Assembly (NCBI RefSeq): GCF_021391535.1
Contig: NZ_CP090066.1
Coordinates: 1,253,501 to 1,317,500 of the forward strand
Reading direction: 5' to 3'
DNA: 64,000 nucleotides
Source: Aurantimonas sp. HBX-1
GTDB lineage: Bacteria; Pseudomonadota; Alphaproteobacteria; Rhizobiales; Rhizobiaceae
Shown piece after piece: positions 15,822 through 24,773 of the stretch. Made by a program: the position numbers and the translations under genes. The notes beneath the pieces are model-generated. The model ran no database searches. It worked only from the letters and a program-made list of their open reading frames with translations, and was not told the origin of the DNA. How positions within the stretch are numbered: position 1 is the stretch's first letter; the number at the start of each line of letters is the position of its first letter.

Positions 15822-17786
15822 TCAGGCTTTCGCGAAGCCGGCATCCTCCAGCGCCCTGGCGGCCTCCGGCGATGCCAGCGCCTCCAGGAAGGCGGCGACG
15901 CCCGGCCGCTCCCTGCGCGCGGTGACGAGGGCGAAGTCGTAGTGTTCCTCGGTCAGCGGGATGAAGTCGAGGCCGGCGGCTGTAGCAACGGGAGCGATGG
16001 CGACGCCCCAGTCGGCGCGGCCCTGCGCCACCGCCGCGGCGACCGCGTTGTGCGACTTCGGCTGGTTGAAATAGCCGTCCGGGCGAGCCCCGCCGAGCAG
16101 CCGGTCGATCAGGATGCGCGTCCCGGCGCCCTGGTTGCGGTTGACCATCAGGCAGTCGGGGTCGGCGAGCGCCGCAGTGACGGCCTCCTCGGCCGAGCGC
16201 CCTTCGAAGCGCTGGTCGCCCGGCCGGTGGACGATGCCCTGCATGCGCCGCCAGCCGCGGACGAGTTCCAGACCCGGCGTCAGGAACGGCGCGTTGTAGG
16301 TGCCGGAGGCCTCGTCGAGGAGATGGATCGGCGCGAGATCGCATTCGCCGCGCCGCGCGGCGGCAAGGCCGCCGAGGCTGCCGACCGCCAGCGTGCGCAC
16401 CAGCATGCCCCTGCGGACCAGCGGCGCGGCGATCCGGTCGAGACCGACGCAATGGCTGCCGATGAGCACGAGGTCGGGGACCCGCAGCGTCGGCGTGAAC
16501 AGCGTGACCCGCGCGCGGGAGCCCGCCGGCAGGTGGTCGGCCAGCGCCTCGATGCGCAGGAAGCCGTCGGCCTGGGCAAAGGAGGTGATGGCGCCCGAGC
16601 CCTTGCCGGTCGGGTAGGCGACCAGCCCCTCGGCGCCCTCGACGAGCGAGGTCATGACGAACTCGGTGCGCCCCAGTTCCGAGGCGATCCGCACCGGCAC
16701 GCTCGCCTCGACCGTGTGGTCCAGCCGTGGCGGCAGGCCGGCCATGCGGCGCAGCACCGGCGCGATCATGTCGTGGAATGTGAACATCGCAGACGTCGGG
16801 AAGCCCGGCAGGATGACCACCGGCTTGCCATCGCAGACGGCGAGGCAGAGCGGCTTTCCCGGCTTCAGCGCGACGCCGTGGGCGAGGATGCCGGGTGAAC
16901 CGAGCCGGGGCACGATGCGGTGGCTGACGTCGCCGGCACCCTTGGAGGTGCCACCGGACAGGATCAGCATGTCGTGCGATGCCAGCGCATCGCGCATCGC
17001 CGTCTCCAGCGTCGTTTCGTCATCCGGGAAGGCGCCGAGGAAATTCGGCTCGCCGCCATTCTCGGCGACGGCGGCTGCGACGATGGCGCCGTTGACGTCG
17101 TAGATCGCCGCCGGACGCAAGGCCTCGCCGGGGGGCACGAGCTCGTCGCCGGTCGAGAGGATCGCGACGCGGGGACGGCGGACCCCCGGGACGGTGGAAA
17201 TACCGCAGGCGGCGAGCATGCCAGTCTCGCGCGACCCGATCAGCGTGCCGGCCCGCAGCAGCACCTCGCCGCGGGCAATGTCGGAGCCGGCATGGGAGAC
17301 GAACTGGCCAGGGCTGGCGGCGCGGCGGATCTCGATCAGCTCCGCCGCCTCGCCTGGCTGGGTGTGCTCGACCATGACGATCGCGTCGGCGCCGCGCGGC
17401 ACGGGGCCGCCGGTGGCAATCGGCGTCGCGGTGCCCGGCCGGACGGGCAGCAGCGGCTGGGTGCCGCAGGCGATGGTCTCGCCGTTCAGCGTCAGCGTTG
17501 CGGGCACCGACTCGCCGGCACCGGCGAGGTCCGCCGAGCGGACGGCGAAGCCGTCGACATTGGCGCGGTCGAAGGGCGGCACGTCGACCGGCGCGACGAC
17601 GTCCTCGGCCAGGGCCGCGCCGAGCGCCGAGGCGAGCGGCCGCAGCACGGTCTCCTCCCGCCGCGGAAACAGCGCCGCCTCGAAGCGCGATACGGCCTCC
17701 TCGCGCGAGAGGATGGCGAGGAACTGTTCCTGCTCGTGGCTGCCGCCGCGGGCAGCTGCCGCCGGCGGCACGGGATCATGCGTCAT
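15822..17786 (-). CDS. MoeA fused to periplasmic-binding-protein-like sensor domain
   Basis: 654 aa. Residues about 25-425 are a MoeA-type protein (PPFDRANVDGFAV, ILSTGDELV, LSGGTSKGAGD, LPGFPTSAMFTF). Residues about 435-650 form a PBP-like ligand-binding domain of the type found in Mo/W-responsive proteins (LIGSHCVGLDRI, VNRNQGAGTRILIDRLL, QPKSHNAVAAAVAQGRADWGVAI). The fusion suggests that metal insertion is tied to binding of an oxyanion or cofactor precursor. It starts with ATGA overlap after the next moeA-like gene. Only 2 bp separate its stop from mobA's. Confidence 0.9.
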   Translation of the reverse strand: MTHDPVPPAAAARGGSHEQEQFLAILSREEAVSRFEAALFPRREETVLRPLASALGAALAEDVVAPVDVPPFDRANVDGFAVRSADLAGAGESVPATLTLNGETIACGTQPLLPVRPGTATPIATGGPVPRGADAIVMVEHTQPGEAAELIEIRRAASPGQFVSHAGSDIARGEVLLRAGTLIGSRETGMLAACGISTVPGVRRPRVAILSTGDELVPPGEALRPAAIYDVNGAIVAAAVAENGGEPNFLGAFPDDETTLETAMRDALASHDMLILSGGTSKGAGDVSHRIVPRLGSPGILAHGVALKPGKPLCLAVCDGKPVVILPGFPTSAMFTFHDMIAPVLRRMAGLPPRLDHTVEASVPVRIASELGRTEFVMTSLVEGAEGLVAYPTGKGSGAITSFAQADGFLRIEALADHLPAGSRARVTLFTPTLRVPDLVLIGSHCVGLDRIAAPLVRRGMLVRTLAVGSLGGLAAARRGECDLAPIHLLDEASGTYNAPFLTPGLELVRGWRRMQGIVHRPGDQRFEGRSAEEAVTAALADPDCLMVNRNQGAGTRILIDRLLGGARPDGYFNQPKSHNAVAAAVAQGRADWGVAIAPVATAAGLDFIPLTEEHYDFALVTARRERPGVAAFLEALASPEAARALEDAGFAKA

Positions 17787-18919
17787 GCGATGCTCGTAGC
17801 AGAAACCGTAAAGCCTGCCACGGGCGTTCCGGCGGCGTAGCCCTCGCTGTCGCCCGGCACGGCGAGCCATGCATCGGCCTCCGCGAGCCGGTGCAGCGGA
17901 AAGCGCCCCACCGCCAGCGGCAGCCAGGCATCGTTCGCTTCGCGCAGCAGCACGAGTTCGGTGACGCCGACGGCGGAGGCGATCTTTCGGGCCAGAGGCA
18001 GGACGCGCGCGGGCGGCCGGATGCGGCCGGAGAGGCGGTCGATGGCCGGAAGGGCGAAGGTCCAGAACGCCGCCAGCGCCTGGTCCGGCGCGCCCGGCAG
18101 CGCGACGACCGGGACCGCACCGCGCCGGCCGAGGGCCGTGGTGGTGCCCGGCGAGAGCGCGATGCCGTGCGCCAGCAGGATACCCCGGGCCGCCAGCGCC
18201 TCGGCCGTGGCATCGCCGCGGCCCGTGCCGGTGCCGCCGACCAGGACGAGGAGTTCGCCGTCCGCCGCGTCGATCGCGCCGCCGATGGCCGCGGCGTCGC
18301 GGGCAACGGCGGTGACCGAAGTGACCTGCGCGCCGGCCGCCCGGGCGAGGTCGGCGACGAGGCCGGCGGAAGCGGTTGCGCCGGTTGCGCCGCCGACGTT
18401 CAGGAGATGCAGGACCGGCCGTCGGACCGGCAGGTCGGTCAGGCCGGCCATCCGCGCGACAAGGATATCGACGGCTCGGACGGGGTGCCCCGCCGTGACC
18501 GCCGGCGAGTCCGCCGGCCAATCCTCGCCGCGGCGGCTGACGCCGCTGCCCGTGACCGCTTCGCCCGAGACCTCGACCAGCGGGCCGCTGCGGTCGACGA
18601 GCCCCGCCTCGATCACGCAGTCGCAGCCGGCCGGCAGCGCGTCACCGGCTTCCACCCAATGCAGCGGGCCGCCCGGTACGGCGGGCGAGAAGGGCGAGGC
18701 GCCGAGAAGATCGGCAGACGCAAAGGCGAATCCGTCGATGATCGCGATGTCGGCGGCCGGCAACGGGGCGGCGAGGGGCGCGGCCTCCGCCGCAACGGCT
18801 CCGAGCGCCTCCGACAGCGCCAGGCGGGTGGCGGCCACCGGCTGCAGCCCTTCGGTCAGAAGCGCCAGGGCCGCTTCGACAGAGGTCAGCGCAACGGCGG
18901 GAGTCGGCATGATGATCAT
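17783..18919 (-). CDS. Divergent MoeA-like molybdopterin-binding protein
   Basis: 378 aa. The MoeA domain order is recognisable (IIDGFAFASADLL, then LLNVGGATGATA in place of the usual STGDE motif, LVGGTGTGRGDAT, and LPGAPDQALAAFW). Several canonical residues are replaced, so its activity may differ from MoeA. It is the first of a coupled pair with the MoeA-PBP fusion. The start is ATG 18919, with a second in-frame ATG at 18910. Confidence 0.82.
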   Translation of the reverse strand: MIIMPTPAVALTSVEAALALLTEGLQPVAATRLALSEALGAVAAEAAPLAAPLPAADIAIIDGFAFASADLLGASPFSPAVPGGPLHWVEAGDALPAGCDCVIEAGLVDRSGPLVEVSGEAVTGSGVSRRGEDWPADSPAVTAGHPVRAVDILVARMAGLTDLPVRRPVLHLLNVGGATGATASAGLVADLARAAGAQVTSVTAVARDAAAIGGAIDAADGELLVLVGGTGTGRGDATAEALAARGILLAHGIALSPGTTTALGRRGAVPVVALPGAPDQALAAFWTFALPAIDRLSGRIRPPARVLPLARKIASAVGVTELVLLREANDAWLPLAVGRFPLHRLAEADAWLAVPGDSEGYAAGTPVAGFTVSATSIA

Positions 18920-18963
18920 CGCCCATGATGGGCCGGGCGATGATTGCTTGGCAACGCCGCCGC

Positions 18964-19803
18964 TCAGGAGCGGCTCTCGGCGGCGTTGGGGAAGAACAGC
19001 TGCTGGCCGCCGATCTTGTAGTCGGCGATGGCTGCCTGGCCTTCGTCCGAGATCAGCCAGTCGACGAAGGCCTGGCCGAGTTCGGTCTTCACGTGCGGGT
19101 GCTTCTCGGCGCTGACCAGCATGACGCCGTACTGGTTGAACAGCCGCTTGTCGCCTTCGACCAGCACGTCGAGATCGCCGCCATCGGTGAAGGACAGCCA
19201 GGTGCCGCGGTCGGCGAGCACGTAGGCCTCCATGGCGCCGGCGGTGTTGAGGGCGGCGCCCATGCCTTGGCCGATCTCGCGGTACCAGTCGCCCTTCGCC
19301 GTCTCGATGTCGATGCCGGCATCCTTCCAGAGCCGCAGCTCGGCGGAATGCGTGCCGGACTTGTCGCCGCGCGACACGAACGGCGCCTTGGCCGCCGCGA
19401 TCGCCTGCAGGGCGGCGGCGATGTCCTCGGTGCCGGCGATGCCGGCCGGGTCGCTCTTCGGGCCGATCAGAACGAAGTCGTTGTACATGACATCGAAGCG
19501 CTCGACGCCGAAGCCGTCGGCGAGGAACTGCTCTTCCTGCGCCTTGGCATGCACGAAGACGACATCCGCGTCGCCGCGCCGCGCGGTCTCCAGCGCCTGG
19601 CCGGTGCCCTGGGCGACGACCTTCACGGTGATCCCGGATTCTTTCTCGAACAGCGGCAGGATATGGTCGAACAGGCCGGAATCCTGCGTCGAGGTCGTCG
19701 AGGCGACGACGATCGAGCGATCCTGCGCGAGCGCCGGATGACCGGTGATCGCCGCGAGAAAAGCCGCGCCGACGAAGGCGAGGGTGGGCATGAAAGGTCG
19801 CAT
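18964..19803 (-). CDS. tupA: Tungstate ABC transporter substrate-binding protein TupA
   Basis: 279 aa, with a signal peptide to about residue 26. It has the oxyanion-binding signature near residues 34-41 (ASTTSTQD), which separates TupA from molybdate-binding ModA, plus VVAQGTGQALETARRGDADV and FVSRGDKSGTHSAELRLW. It is expected to deliver tungstate, with high selectivity over molybdate, to TupB. It is last in the tupB-tupC-tupA order on the minus strand, 20 bp after tupC. Confidence 0.92.
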   Translation of the reverse strand: MRPFMPTLAFVGAAFLAAITGHPALAQDRSIVVASTTSTQDSGLFDHILPLFEKESGITVKVVAQGTGQALETARRGDADVVFVHAKAQEEQFLADGFGVERFDVMYNDFVLIGPKSDPAGIAGTEDIAAALQAIAAAKAPFVSRGDKSGTHSAELRLWKDAGIDIETAKGDWYREIGQGMGAALNTAGAMEAYVLADRGTWLSFTDGGDLDVLVEGDKRLFNQYGVMLVSAEKHPHVKTELGQAFVDWLISDEGQAAIADYKIGGQQLFFPNAAESRS

Positions 19804-19823
19804 CGCAGTCTCTCTGGGTTGGC

Positions 19824-20549
19824 TCAGATGACGAGGTCGCCGCGCAGGAAGGCGGCAGCTTCGGGCGTAGAGTGGCTGTCGAAGAACGCCGCGACGGGCT
19901 TGTGCTCGCGCACCCTGCCGGCGGCCATGAACAGCACCTCGCCGGCGAGGCGCCGGACCTGGCCGAGATCGTGCGAGGCCATCAGCACCTTGATGCCGGA
20001 ATCCGCCACGTCGCGGATGATCGCTTCGACGCCGCGGCTGGCGGCGGGGTCGAGATTGGCGGTCGGCTCGTCGAGCAGCAGCAGTTCCGGTTCGCGGGCG
20101 AGGGCCCGGGCGAGGGCGAGCTTCTGCTGTTCGCCGCCGGAGAGTGAGCGTGCGGGCCGGGCGGCGTGGTCGCTGAGGCCGACCCGCTGCAGCAAGGCTT
20201 CGGCGCGTTCGGCCCGCAGCCGCCGGGGGCAGCCGGCCTGCGCCAACCCATAGGTGACATTCGTGAGCGCCGAGCGCCGCAGCATGACCGGACGCTGGAA
20301 CAGCATGGCGCGGCGGACGGGGGGCGAATCGATCCGGCCGCCCCAGGTGACGCGGCCGGAGGACGGCGCCGTCAGCCCCATGCAGAGGCGCAAGAGCGAG
20401 GATTTGCCGGCGCCGTTCGGCCCGACGACCACCGTCGGCGCGCCGGCCCGGATGGTCAAAGTGAGGCGGTCGAGAATGGTGGCCTCGCCGGCGACCAGCG
20501 AGACATCGTGGAGCGACAGCGGCAGGTCGGTCCGGGCCAGCGCCTTCAT
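19824..20549 (-). CDS. tupC: Tungstate ABC transporter ATPase TupC
   Basis: 241 aa. Walker A is VVGPNGAGKSS, the Q-loop region is MLFQRPVM, the signature is SLSGGEQQKLALARAL, Walker B is LLLLDEPTANLD and the switch His is in MASHDLG. It energises tungstate uptake with TupB. The ATG at 20549 overlaps the tupB stop (ATGA). Confidence 0.93.
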   Translation of the reverse strand: MKALARTDLPLSLHDVSLVAGEATILDRLTLTIRAGAPTVVVGPNGAGKSSLLRLCMGLTAPSSGRVTWGGRIDSPPVRRAMLFQRPVMLRRSALTNVTYGLAQAGCPRRLRAERAEALLQRVGLSDHAARPARSLSGGEQQKLALARALAREPELLLLDEPTANLDPAASRGVEAIIRDVADSGIKVLMASHDLGQVRRLAGEVLFMAAGRVREHKPVAAFFDSHSTPEAAAFLRGDLVI

Positions 20550-21241
20550 CCGGTCACCCGTCGTTCCGACCAGCTGCGCAGGCCCCACGCCAGCGCGTTC
20601 ACCACCAGGATCAGGGCGACGAGGATCGCTCCAAGACCCATGGCCAGCGCCAGGTCGCCCTTCGAGGTCTCCAGCGCGATGGCGGTGGTCATGGTGCGGG
20701 TGAAGCCGTCGATATTGCCGCCGACGATCATCACCGTTCCCACCTCGGCCGCGGCGCGCCCGAAGCCGGCGAGGAGGGCCGTGACCAGGCTGATGCGGCA
20801 GTCCCACAGGAGCGTCGCGACCCTGCCCGCCGGCCCGACATTCATCGCCGTCAGCTCGTCGCGATATTCGTACCAGAGATCCTCGATGGTCTGGCGGGCC
20901 AATGCCGCGATGATCGGCATGACCAGCAGCGCCTGCGCCAGGATCATCGCCTGCGGCGTGAACAGGATGCCGAGCGAGCCGAGCGGGCCGGAGCGCGACA
21001 GCAGCAGATAGACGGCAAGCCCAACCACGACCGGCGGCAGCCCCATGAAGCCGTTGAGGATGACGATGACCGCCGTGCGGCCGGGAAACCGGGTCAGCGC
21101 CAGGACGGCGCCGAGCGGGAAGGCCACCAGCGTCGCCACTGCCACGGCCGACAGGCTGACCAGCAGCGACAGGCGCACGATGGCGTAGAGCGCGGGATCG
21201 CCGCTGAGAATCAGGTGCCAGGCACCGAGAGTATCCGGCAT
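20546..21241 (-). CDS. tupB: Tungstate ABC transporter permease TupB
   Basis: 231 aa with about five to six membrane segments. The ABC permease EAA-type loop is seen as GRAAAEVGTVMIVGGNI. It forms the tungstate channel. The ATG at 21241 has an AAGGGAGG site that lies in a small hairpin (see 21245-21259). It is divergent from the HTH/PBP-like regulator. Confidence 0.92.
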   Translation of the reverse strand: MPDTLGAWHLILSGDPALYAIVRLSLLVSLSAVAVATLVAFPLGAVLALTRFPGRTAVIVILNGFMGLPPVVVGLAVYLLLSRSGPLGSLGILFTPQAMILAQALLVMPIIAALARQTIEDLWYEYRDELTAMNVGPAGRVATLLWDCRISLVTALLAGFGRAAAEVGTVMIVGGNIDGFTRTMTTAIALETSKGDLALAMGLGAILVALILVVNALAWGLRSWSERRVTG

Positions 21242-21244
21242 GAG

Positions 21245-21259
21245 GCCTCCCTTGGAGGC
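21245..21259 (-). promoter_or_regulatory. Hairpin covering the tupB ribosome-binding site
   Basis: On the minus strand GCCTCC, loop AAG, GGAGGC form a perfect 6-bp stem. Its 3' arm is the Shine-Dalgarno sequence of tupB, ending 4 bases before the ATG. Folding would hide the site and could dampen translation of the transporter. Confidence 0.45.
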
Positions 21260-21281
21260 TTTCTTCTGCAGGAAATCGGTG

Positions 21282-21308
21282 TATGTCAAATGATGGAATC
21301 AGGACATA
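21282..21308. promoter_or_regulatory. Candidate operator between tupB and its regulator
   Basis: The inverted repeat TATGTC (21282-21287) and GACATA (21303-21308), separated by 15 bases, lies in the 80-bp divergent gap. The spacing of two helical turns suits a dimeric regulator. The HTH protein starting at 21322 is the natural candidate. Seen in sequence only; binding is inferred. Confidence 0.4.
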
Positions 21309-21321
21309 AAGGCGCAGGAAT

Positions 21322-22203
21322 ATGCCGACCGATCTGCTGACCACGGGGGAGGCCGCCGACTATCTTCGGCTCGGCGAGCGCAAGCTCTACGAACTGGTCG
21401 CGGCAGGCGCGATCCCGTGCTCGAAGGTCACCGGCAAGTGGCTGTTCCCGCGCCACGAGCTGGATCGCTGGGTCCTCTCCGGACTGGCGCGACCCGCAGG
21501 GATGACGCCGGCCGAGGCGCCGGCGATCGTCGGCGGCAGCCAGGACGACCTTCTGGAATGGAGCCTGCGCCAGTCGGGTTCGGGTCTGGCGTCGCTGACC
21601 GAGGGGACGGAGGCCGGCGTCGCCCGGCTGCTGCGCAGCGAGATCGCCGCTGCGGCGGTTCATTTCCATGGGGCCGCCGACGAGGACAACGTCGCCTTCG
21701 TCGAGCGCATGCCGCAGCTGCACGATGCGCTGCTGGTCGGCATGGCGCGGCGCGAGCAGGGGCTGCTGCTGCCGACCGGCAATCCGAAGGGGCTTGGCAG
21801 CCTGGAGGACGTGATCGCCAGCCGGGCCCGTCTGGCCGTCCGGCAGAAGGGCGCGGGGGCGCAGATGTTGCTGGAGGGTCTGCTTTCGCGTCTCGGCATC
21901 TCGCCGGGCGACCTGAATCGCCTGGAGCCCGCCTGTCTCAGCGGCCCCGACCTTGCCGCCGCCATCCGGGAGGGGCGGGCCGATTGCGGCGTCGCCACGC
22001 GCTCGGCGGCCCGCTCGGCCGGCCTCGACTTCGTGCCGCTTGCCTGGGAGAGCTTCGATCTCCTGATGCGGCAGCGGACCTATTTCACGCCGCCGCTGCA
22101 GGCGCTGGTCGGCTTTCTCGGCGGCGGGGCGGTCCGGCGGCGAGCGGCGGAACTGACCGGCTACGACCTCGCGCCGGCCGGCACGATCCGCTACTTCGCC
22201 TGA
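21322..22203 (+). CDS. HTH regulator with PBP-like ligand domain (Mo/W-responsive)
   Basis: 293 aa. Residues about 5-55 form an excisionase/MerR-like helix-turn-helix (LLTTGEAADYLRLGERKLYE, then KWLFPRHELDRWV). The remainder is a PBP-like domain of the same type as the C-terminus of the MoeA fusion (RQKGAGAQMLLEGLLSRLG, AIREGRADCGVATRSAARSAGL). Divergence from tupBCA suggests control of tungstate uptake. Its stop overlaps the convergent reductase gene by 13 bp. The ligand may be tungstate, molybdate or a cofactor form. Confidence 0.85.
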   Translation: MPTDLLTTGEAADYLRLGERKLYELVAAGAIPCSKVTGKWLFPRHELDRWVLSGLARPAGMTPAEAPAIVGGSQDDLLEWSLRQSGSGLASLTEGTEAGVARLLRSEIAAAAVHFHGAADEDNVAFVERMPQLHDALLVGMARREQGLLLPTGNPKGLGSLEDVIASRARLAVRQKGAGAQMLLEGLLSRLGISPGDLNRLEPACLSGPDLAAAIREGRADCGVATRSAARSAGLDFVPLAWESFDLLMRQRTYFTPPLQALVGFLGGGAVRRRAAELTGYDLAPAGTIRYFA

Positions 22204-23189
22204 TCGGCGACGGCGGGGACGAGAGGCGTCGCGGCCCGCAGCCGCACCAGGCCGAGGATGGTATCGATGGTCGGCGTCGGGCTGTCGGTGAGGCGCCCGA
22301 GCTCCTGCACCGCCGTCACCAGCGCGTCGATCTCCATCGGCCGGCCGAGCTCGAGGTCCTGCAGCATCGAGGTCTTGTGCTCGCCGACCTCGGCGGCGCC
22401 GGCGATGCGCTTGTCGACATCGATGGGAAAGCGGATGCCGAGCTTCTCGGCGATGGCCTGGGCTTCCAGCATCATCTGGCGGGCGACCGCCCTTGCGCCG
22501 TCGTCGCCGCAGATCGCCGCCAGCGTGGCGCCGGTGAGGGCCGAGATCGGGTTCAGCGAGACATTGCCCCAGAGCTTGATCCAGATTTCGGAACGGATCT
22601 GCGGGCGCACCGGCGCGCGGAAGCCGGCGGCGACCAGCGCCCGCGACAGGGCCAGCGTTCGTTCGCTCTTCTCGCCGGAGGGCTCGCCGAGCGGCAGGCG
22701 GTCGCCCTCGGTGTGGCGGATGATGCCCGGCGCCTCGATGTCGGCGGCGGGATGGACGACGCAGCCGATCGCCCGCTCCGGGCCGATCGTGTCCCAGATC
22801 CGGCCACCCGGATCCACCGCCTCGATGCGATGCCCCTCGTAGGGACCGCCGCTGCGATAGAAGTACCACCAGGGCACGCCGTTCTGGGCGGTGACCACGG
22901 CGGTCTCCGGACCGAGCAGTGTCGCCAGGCCGGGCAGGATCGCCGGGACCGAATGCGCCTTGAGCGCCACCAGGACGTAGTCCTGCGGGCCGAGCTCGGA
23001 CGGATCGTCCGTCGCCCGCACCGCGGCGTTGATCTCCCCCGATGCGTCGCGCACGGTCAGGCCGTCCCGGCGGATCGCCGCCAGATGCGGGCCGCGGGCG
23101 ACGACGCTGACCTCGGCCTCGCCGGCGGCGGCGAGTTTCGCCGCGACGAGGCCGCCGATCGCGCCGGCTCCGAAGATGCAGATCCTCAT
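22191..23189 (-). CDS. Ketopantoate reductase family protein (2-dehydropantoate 2-reductase-like)
   Basis: 332 aa. Its NAD(P)-binding start is MRICIFGAGAIGGLVAAKLA. It has the LVALKAHSVP segment and the C-terminal domain motifs with the catalytic Lys region (EIWIKLWGNVSLNPISALTGAT). It is coupled by ATGA overlap to the acyl-CoA ligase gene and is last in a catabolic operon, so a pathway-specific 2-oxoacid reductase is as likely as pantothenate synthesis. Confidence 0.85.
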   Translation of the reverse strand: MRICIFGAGAIGGLVAAKLAAAGEAEVSVVARGPHLAAIRRDGLTVRDASGEINAAVRATDDPSELGPQDYVLVALKAHSVPAILPGLATLLGPETAVVTAQNGVPWWYFYRSGGPYEGHRIEAVDPGGRIWDTIGPERAIGCVVHPAADIEAPGIIRHTEGDRLPLGEPSGEKSERTLALSRALVAAGFRAPVRPQIRSEIWIKLWGNVSLNPISALTGATLAAICGDDGARAVARQMMLEAQAIAEKLGIRFPIDVDKRIAGAAEVGEHKTSMLQDLELGRPMEIDALVTAVQELGRLTDSPTPTIDTILGLVRLRAATPLVPAVADQAK

Positions 23190-24706
23190 GCCGGCGACGC
23201 CGCCTTGCCGAGGCCGAGCTTGTCGGCAAGGCCGATGCGCTGCAGCTTGCCGGTGGCGCCCTTCGGGATCTCGTCGAGGAACACCAGGCGGCGCGGCACC
23301 TTGAAGTCGGCGAGCCTGGTGGCACAGAAATCGCGGATCTCGCGCTCGGTGGCGCTCATCCCCTCGCGCAGCACGACGGCGGCGGCGACTTCCTCGCCGA
23401 GCTTGTCGTGCGGCATGGCGAAGGTCACCACCTGCTGCACCGCCGGGTGGTCCATCAGCACGTCGTCGACCTCGCGCGGCGAGATCTTCTCGCCACCGCG
23501 ATTGATGATCTCCTTCAGCCGGCCGGTGAGCCGGACGAAGCCGTCCTCGTCCATGGTGCCCTGGTCGCCGGTGTGGAACCAGCCATGCGCGAAGGCTTCG
23601 GCGTTGGCCTTGTCGTTGTTCTCGTAGCCCTTGGTGACGTTCGGGCCGCGGATGCAGATCTCGCCGACCGCGCCGGCCGGCAGCACCGTGCCGTCCTGCG
23701 ACAGGATGGCGACTTCCGGGCCGGCGGCGGGGCCCACGCTGCCGGGCTTGCGCTGGCCGGGCGGCAGGAGATTGGACGCCATCTGATGCGCCGCTTCGGT
23801 CATGCCGTAGGACTCGATCACCGGGCAGCCGAAGGCAGCTTCCAGCTCGCCCATCACCTGCGCCGGCAGCGACGCGGAAGAGGACCGGATGAAGCGCAGC
23901 TGCGCCCTGTCGACGCTGTCCTGGTTGCGCGGCGCGCGGGCGAGGATCGCCTGATGCATGGTCGGGACGGCCGTGTACCAGGTGGGTTCGGCGGCATCCA
24001 TCCAGGAGAAGAACTTCAGCGCGTTGAAGCCCGGCGTGCAGACGACCGAGGCGCCGGCCGAGAGCGTCGAGAGCACCGCCGCGACCAGGCCGTGAATGTG
24101 GAACAGCGGCATGATGTTGAGGCAGCGATCGGCCGGCGTCAGCGCCAGGGTCTCGCGGATATGGCGCGCCGAGGCCTTTATGTTGCCGAGGGTGAGCGGC
24201 ACGATCTTCGGGCGCGACGTGGTGCCGGACGTATGCAGGACGAGGGCGATATCGTCTTCCGCGCTGTAGCCGCGACGCTCTGTCGTGCCCACGGACTCGC
24301 CCTCGAGGCTGAAGGCGCCGGCGGGCGCGCCATCGGCGACCCGCAGCCGCAGCACCGGGACGCCCAGCCTGGCGGCGACGGCTTCCGCCGCCTCGTGGCC
24401 GGCGGCATCGACGATCAGCGCCTTGGCGCCGAGGTCGTTGAGGTAGAATTCGAATTCGTCCGCCCGGTAGGCGGGATTGAGCGGGGCGGTGGTCGCCCCG
24501 GCGGCGACGGCGACGAAGCAGGCCGCCATTTCCGGGCCGTTCGGCAGCACGATCGCCACCCGGTCGCCCCGGCCGATGCCGAGCGCGTTGAGGGACGAGA
24601 CCGTCGTGGCGACGAGCTCGCCGAGGCCGGCGAAGCTCAGCGGCTGGCGGTCCGGCGCGCCGATGGCGGGATCGGCGGGAGCGCCCCGTTGCAGGAGATC
24701 GAGCAT
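23186..24706 (-). CDS. Acyl-CoA synthetase, oxalyl-CoA-synthetase-like (AAE3/Pcs60 type)
   Basis: 506 aa. The ANL-family motifs are HTSGTTSRPK (159-167), ESYGMTEAAHQMASN, GWFHTGDQG, GRLKEIINRGGEKISPREVD and the C-terminal Lys in PKGATGKLQR. FHIHGL, YTAVPTMHQ and GYENNDKAN match the oxalate-CoA ligase branch that includes plant AAE3 and yeast Pcs60, more than the medium-chain branch. It likely activates a small dicarboxylate to its CoA ester. No oxalyl-CoA decarboxylase is in the window, so oxalate is not certain. Confidence 0.85.
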   Translation of the reverse strand: MLDLLQRGAPADPAIGAPDRQPLSFAGLGELVATTVSSLNALGIGRGDRVAIVLPNGPEMAACFVAVAAGATTAPLNPAYRADEFEFYLNDLGAKALIVDAAGHEAAEAVAARLGVPVLRLRVADGAPAGAFSLEGESVGTTERRGYSAEDDIALVLHTSGTTSRPKIVPLTLGNIKASARHIRETLALTPADRCLNIMPLFHIHGLVAAVLSTLSAGASVVCTPGFNALKFFSWMDAAEPTWYTAVPTMHQAILARAPRNQDSVDRAQLRFIRSSSASLPAQVMGELEAAFGCPVIESYGMTEAAHQMASNLLPPGQRKPGSVGPAAGPEVAILSQDGTVLPAGAVGEICIRGPNVTKGYENNDKANAEAFAHGWFHTGDQGTMDEDGFVRLTGRLKEIINRGGEKISPREVDDVLMDHPAVQQVVTFAMPHDKLGEEVAAAVVLREGMSATEREIRDFCATRLADFKVPRRLVFLDEIPKGATGKLQRIGLADKLGLGKAASPA

Positions 24707-24773
24707 GGCGGCCGTCCTTGAGCTTGAAGAGAAGCCGGCGGCGCGGGCGCCGCCGGCAATCCACGCTGAGTGG

